The position numbers were made by a program, and so were the translations under genes. The notes beneath the pieces were generated by a model. The model searched no databases and had not been told where the DNA came from. It saw nothing but the letters and a program-made list of their open reading frames with translations. This document shows, piece after piece, positions 60,624-64,000 of a stretch of 64,000 bases of DNA; position 1 is the first letter of the stretch, and the number at the start of each line of letters is the position of its first letter. The stretch is from Leucobacter chinensis (GTDB lineage: Bacteria > Actinomycetota > Actinomycetes > Actinomycetales > Microbacteriaceae). The DNA is taken from positions 1 through 64,000 of the forward strand of contig NZ_JAHQZR010000001.1 in the NCBI RefSeq assembly GCF_019049105.1, written 5' to 3'.

Positions 60624-60651
60624 ACGCGTTCGGGTTTCGGCCCGAACGCGT
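60624..60651 (+). terminator. rpsK-rpoA hairpin
   Basis: ACGCGTTCGGG (60624-60634) pairs with CCCGAACGCGT (60641-60651) over a six-base TTTCGG loop and is followed by TTCCTCCC. It may partly terminate transcription before rpoA. Confidence 0.65.
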
Positions 60652-60716
60652 TTCCTCCCGCTTTTCAACCGTTTTCAAGAGTCATATAGCGGACTCTGAA
60701 CGAAAGGAAATACATC

Positions 60717-61703
60717 GTGCTCATTGCACAGCGACCAACACTCACCGAAGAGCCCATCTCAGAGTTCCGTTCACGTTTCGTGATCGAACCCCTCGAGCCG
60801 GGCTTCGGTTACACCCTTGGCAACTCGCTTCGTCGTACCCTTCTCTCTTCAATTCCTGGCGCGTCGGTGACGAGCGTTCGGTTTGAGGGAGTCGCACACG
60901 AGTTCACCACGATTCCCGGCGTGACCGAAGACGTGACTGAAATTATCCTGAACATCAAGGATCTCGTTGTATCGAGCGAGCACGACGAGCCGATCACCGC
61001 TTACCTTCGTAAGACCGGTTCGGGCGAAGTTACGGCTGCCGATATCTCAGCGCCTGCAGGCGTTGAGGTACACAACCCCGAGCTGGTCATTGCGACGCTC
61101 GGTGAAGATGCGCAGTTCGAGCTTGAGCTCACGATCGAGCGTGGCCGCGGCTACGTCTCGGCAAACCAGAACCGTCAAGAAGACGCAGAGGTTGGCCGTA
61201 TTCCGGTTGACTCGATTTACTCACCAGTTCTCAAAGTGACCTACCGCGTCGAGGCAACTCGTGCCGGTGAGCGCACTGACTTCGACCGCCTCGTGGTCGA
61301 CGTTGAGAGCAAGCCAGCGATCAGCCCCCGCGATGCAGTTGCATCAGCAGGCGCGACGCTCGTTGAACTCTTCGGCCTTGCCCGTGAGCTCAACACGCAG
61401 GCTGAGGGTGTTGAGATCGGGCCAGCCCCGGTTGAGCAGGTTGTTGACGGCGAACTCATGGTCCCGATCGAAGATCTTGACCTCTCAGTTCGCAGCTACA
61501 ACTGCTTGAAGCGTGAAGGCATCAACACAGTTTCAGAGCTCGTTGCACTCTCAGAGGGCCAGCTCATGAACATTCGTAACTTTGGTCAGAAGTCAGTGTT
61601 CGAGGTACGCGACAAGCTCCAGGAGATGGGGCTCTCGCTGAAGGACACCGTTCCCGGTTTCGACGGGGCGAACTTCTACAGCTACGAAGAAGACAACAAC
61701 TAA
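60717..61703 (+). CDS. rpoA: RNA polymerase alpha subunit
   Basis: 328 residues. The N-terminal domain dimerises and binds beta and beta-prime ([34 protein letters not shown]). The C-terminal domain after a linker near 235 contacts promoter UP elements and activators ([40 protein letters not shown]). GTG start with AAAGGAAA upstream. Confidence 0.99.
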   Translation: MLIAQRPTLTEEPISEFRSRFVIEPLEPGFGYTLGNSLRRTLLSSIPGASVTSVRFEGVAHEFTTIPGVTEDVTEIILNIKDLVVSSEHDEPITAYLRKTGSGEVTAADISAPAGVEVHNPELVIATLGEDAQFELELTIERGRGYVSANQNRQEDAEVGRIPVDSIYSPVLKVTYRVEATRAGERTDFDRLVVDVESKPAISPRDAVASAGATLVELFGLARELNTQAEGVEIGPAPVEQVVDGELMVPIEDLDLSVRSYNCLKREGINTVSELVALSEGQLMNIRNFGQKSVFEVRDKLQEMGLSLKDTVPGFDGANFYSYEEDNN

Positions 61704-61746
61704 CTGTTTGTCAGCCACGCTGACGTAAACATCTACGGAGAACATC

Positions 61747-62241
61747 ATGGCAAAGCCCAGCAAGGGTCCACGTCTCGGGGGCGGCCCAGCCCACGAGCGT
61801 CTTCTGCTCAACAACATGGCGGCTCAGCTCTTCACTCACAAGAGCATTCAGACCACCGAGACCAAAGCAAAGCGTCTTCAGCCCGTGGCTGAGCGACTCA
61901 TCACCTTCGCAAAGCGCGGCGACCTGGCAGCACGCCGTCGCGTTCTGCGCCAGATCGGTGATCAGACGGTCGTTCACGAGCTCTTCACTGAGATCGCTCC
62001 CCTCGTTGAGGAGCGTCAGGGCGGCTACACCCGCATCATCAAGACCGGCTACCGCAAGGGCGACAACGCTCCTATGGCGGTCATCGAGCTCGTTCTCGAG
62101 CCCGTACAGCCCAAGGTGAAGGCGAAGAAGGCAGCTCCCGCTGAAGCAGCAGCTCCTGAGGTCGTCGAAGAGGCCGCAGTAGAAGAAGCACCCGCTGAAG
62201 AGGTTCAGGTAGAGGAAGCAGCCGAAGAAAAGGCTGAGTAA
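61747..62241 (+). CDS. rplQ: 50S ribosomal protein L17, with acidic tail
   Basis: 164 residues. The first 120 are normal L17 ([58 protein letters not shown]). About 40 residues of Glu/Ala/Val-rich tail follow ([20 protein letters not shown]), making it much longer than E. coli L17. Ends the alpha operon, with a strong terminator. Confidence 0.98.
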   Translation: MAKPSKGPRLGGGPAHERLLLNNMAAQLFTHKSIQTTETKAKRLQPVAERLITFAKRGDLAARRRVLRQIGDQTVVHELFTEIAPLVEERQGGYTRIIKTGYRKGDNAPMAVIELVLEPVQPKVKAKKAAPAEAAAPEVVEEAAVEEAPAEEVQVEEAAEEKAE

Positions 62242-62261
62242 CTCTCTCGAACTCGAGCGTG

Positions 62262-62292
62262 AGGGGCGGTAGCGAAAGCTACCGCCCCTTTT
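62262..62292 (+). terminator. rplQ terminator
   Basis: AGGGGCGGTAGC (62262-62273) with GCTACCGCCCCT (62278-62289) and GAAA tetraloop, followed by a T run to 62292. It may also serve the convergent acyltransferase gene. Confidence 0.95.
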
Positions 62293-62415
62293 GCATACCC
62301 GGGGCAGAGTATCGCGCAGCTGCACCGTCACGACAGCGACGCCGTGAGGTGACGTGCTGCAGCGGGCCGGGCAGGCGGGAACGGTGCCAGGGCCGCGATC
62401 CGCTTAGGTTGCCGG

Positions 62416-64000
62416 CTAACGCCGGGGAACTCCGAAGCCTACGCGTTCATCTTGAGCATTGAGTTCGTCGATTGCTTGGGCGATCGCGCTGGCGTAGACC
62501 TCGCCACCTTCGGGGTGGGGGTGCACGAGGTCGCCCGCGAGCAACTCAGGGTGGGGTGCAATGCTGCCGTTCCAGTCGGCGACCACAACCCCACGGTGAT
62601 CGTCGGCGAATGCGGTGAGTTGTTCGTTAACCTCGGGAACCCACCAGCGATCTGCGTAGGCGTTGACGAGAATGATGCGGCGCTTCTCGGCGATCTGGGC
62701 GATGGCCGCGAGGTCGTCGTCAGAAATGGGGCCATTCGTGCCAAGGCCGATCACGAGTATGGGCCGCAGCGAGCCAGTGTGTGCGAGCTCTTCGACGTAT
62801 GAGACGGCATAGCCGAGGCCACGTGAGACCTCAGCATCGATGTCGACGCCGGCGAAGGCATCGCTGAGTTCGGGCGCGCTCGCGAGCATGACCGAGTCAC
62901 CGACGGCGGTAAGGTCAAGGCCATGGTTGAGCTGTTGAGGGGCAGCTTCTGCGTCAGCGTTACCGCCGCCGGTAGCATCATCGGCCGAGGGGCTCTTCTT
63001 GGCCTCTGGACCCGCTTGAAAAGCGTCTGCAGGGTCTGGCGTTTCACTATCTGGCTGTGCGCCTTCGGCACCTTGCGGGGCTGACTGGGTCGCTTCGCGA
63101 CCACGTTCGATCGCTGCTTCGCTACTCGTACGGTTTGGGGCGGTGAGGAGCGCGCCGCCGACGAGAGGTACGGCCAGGAAGGTGATGCTGAAGACCGTGA
63201 GAGCCCGACGTTTCGTGACCGGCCGTGACATGCGGCCTGCCAGGGCGCCCCAGAAGGCGTTCCACGAGGTGCGAAGGCCATGGCGGCGAATGGGGGTCTC
63301 GACGAAGCGGTACGAGAGGCCAGCGGCCGTCAGCGTGATGCCGAGGGTCACAACGCCGATGACCCAGACCGGCGTTGTGAGGCCAGCAGCGGGGCCAAGC
63401 GACTGCCGCACCAGCAACAACACAGGCCAGTGCCAGAGGTAGATGCCGTATGAGCGCTCACCGATGTATGCGAGAGGGCGAATATCGAGCGCTCTCGCGA
63501 GCGGGGCTCCGGGCCGCGTGACTGCACCGACAGTGACGAGTGCGGCGAGTGTCGCCAGCTGGAAGCCGCCTTCGAAGCTCTCGGTAGAGCCCTCGACGAG
63601 CGTGAGGCTGAGCCACATAAAGCAGCTGAGGCCGGCGACCACGATCACGGTGTTCACGATGGCCTGAGGCCTCGTGAGTGAGGTGATGGCTGCGGCGTTC
63701 TTGCGCGACGGGTGGAGCAGGGCAGCGAGGGCTACACCGAAGAGCAGGCCAAACACGTGCGAGTCTGAGCCGAAGTAGATGCGGGTCGCGTCGATGCCCG
63801 TGAGGCTGTAGTGCCACATAAGCCAGGCCGATCCGGTGCCGAGTAGCGCGAAGAGCGTAACGACGAGCGCCTTGCGTGACCGACGCAACAAAACGATGAG
63901 CACGAGGGGCAGCAGAAGGTAGAACTGCTCTTCAATCGCGAGCGACCAGGTATTGCGCAACAATTCAGGAGTGTCTTGTGCGAAGTAGTCGGTGCCAAAA
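62416..64000 (-). CDS. OafA/YrhL-type acyltransferase with SGNH domain, 5' end outside the window
   Basis: At least 528 residues; the frame stays open to the window edge (FAQDTPELLRNTWSLAIEEQFY). The N-terminal visible part is an acyltransferase-3 membrane domain with eight or so helices, including SLAIEEQFYLLLPL. A linker rich in Ser, Ala, Gln and Asp follows. The C-terminal SGNH esterase-like domain has GDSVM block I, GLGTNG block III and DLVHPHPEGG block V. Such proteins O-acetylate cell wall or surface polysaccharide. The missing start should hold the first two helices. Separated from rplQ by 174 bp of convergent spacer. Confidence 0.93.
   Translation of the reverse strand, partial: FGTDYFAQDTPELLRNTWSLAIEEQFYLLLPLVLIVLLRRSRKALVVTLFALLGTGSAWLMWHYSLTGIDATRIYFGSDSHVFGLLFGVALAALLHPSRKNAAAITSLTRPQAIVNTVIVVAGLSCFMWLSLTLVEGSTESFEGGFQLATLAALVTVGAVTRPGAPLARALDIRPLAYIGERSYGIYLWHWPVLLLVRQSLGPAAGLTTPVWVIGVVTLGITLTAAGLSYRFVETPIRRHGLRTSWNAFWGALAGRMSRPVTKRRALTVFSITFLAVPLVGGALLTAPNRTSSEAAIERGREATQSAPQGAEGAQPDSETPDPADAFQAGPEAKKSPSADDATGGGNADAEAAPQQLNHGLDLTAVGDSVMLASAPELSDAFAGVDIDAEVSRGLGYAVSYVEELAHTGSLRPILVIGLGTNGPISDDDLAAIAQIAEKRRIILVNAYADRWWVPEVNEQLTAFADDHRGVVVADWNGSIAPHPELLAGDLVHPHPEGGEVYASAIAQAIDELNAQDERVGFGVPRR

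Overview
The window is a high-GC actinobacterial chromosome segment. The order rpoB-rpoC ... rpsL-rpsG-fusA-tuf ... S10-spc-alpha ribosomal operons, TTG/GTG starts on rpoB, rpoC and secY, a mycoredoxin-like protein, Mqo, and an alpha operon without rpsD and spc operon without rpsN all fit the family Microbacteriaceae. A Leucobacter-like genus is my guess from the proteins, not a demonstrated assignment.

Layout. 1-10.3 kb is accessory metabolism and transport: a DUF1648 membrane protein, a GntR/UTRA regulator with a 28-bp palindromic operator divergent from a HAD phosphatase-phnD-phnC-phnE(fused) phosphonate-type uptake operon, a CsbD stress protein, a divergent NimR-like/NimT-like pair, and a VIT/CCC1 metal transporter preceded by two DtxR/IdeR-like boxes. 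10.3-15.3 kb holds a LuxR-type gene remnant, an SRAP peptidase, radA, mqo, a HAD-IIB phosphatase and tRNA-Pro(CGG). 15.5-22.5 kb is the most accessory stretch: a two-gene membrane protein/winged-helix regulator module with a palindromic operator just after the tRNA, and a tip-adhesin plus backbone pilin pair with LPLTG anchors but no sortase gene, closed by an odd G/C homopolymer hairpin. 22.5-28.8 kb runs on the minus strand: a PAP2 phosphatase-mycoredoxin-spermidine-synthase-like-SprT group, nucleoside hydrolase and ribokinase, and leuA behind a leucine-rich leader peptide.

28.8-62.3 kb is the conserved information-processing core: rpoBC, a three-gene operon of unknown function, rpsL-rpsG-fusA-tuf, a CapD-like dehydratase with a WecA/MraY-type phosphoglycosyltransferase, then rpsJ through rplO, secY-adk-map, infA-rpmJ-rpsM-rpsK and rpoA-rplQ, mostly in tight or overlapping arrangement. 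The last 1.6 kb is the 3' part of a minus-strand OafA-type acyltransferase with an SGNH domain, cut by the window edge.

I did not find a convincing wholly new biological system. The most informative observations are the leuA leader with a possible start-site-masking RNA fold, an asparagine at the RpoB position equivalent to E. coli His526, a possible three-way-junction leader before rpsM, paired iron boxes before the VIT transporter, and the pilus pair lacking a sortase. No CRISPR array, insertion sequence, rRNA or prophage was seen.
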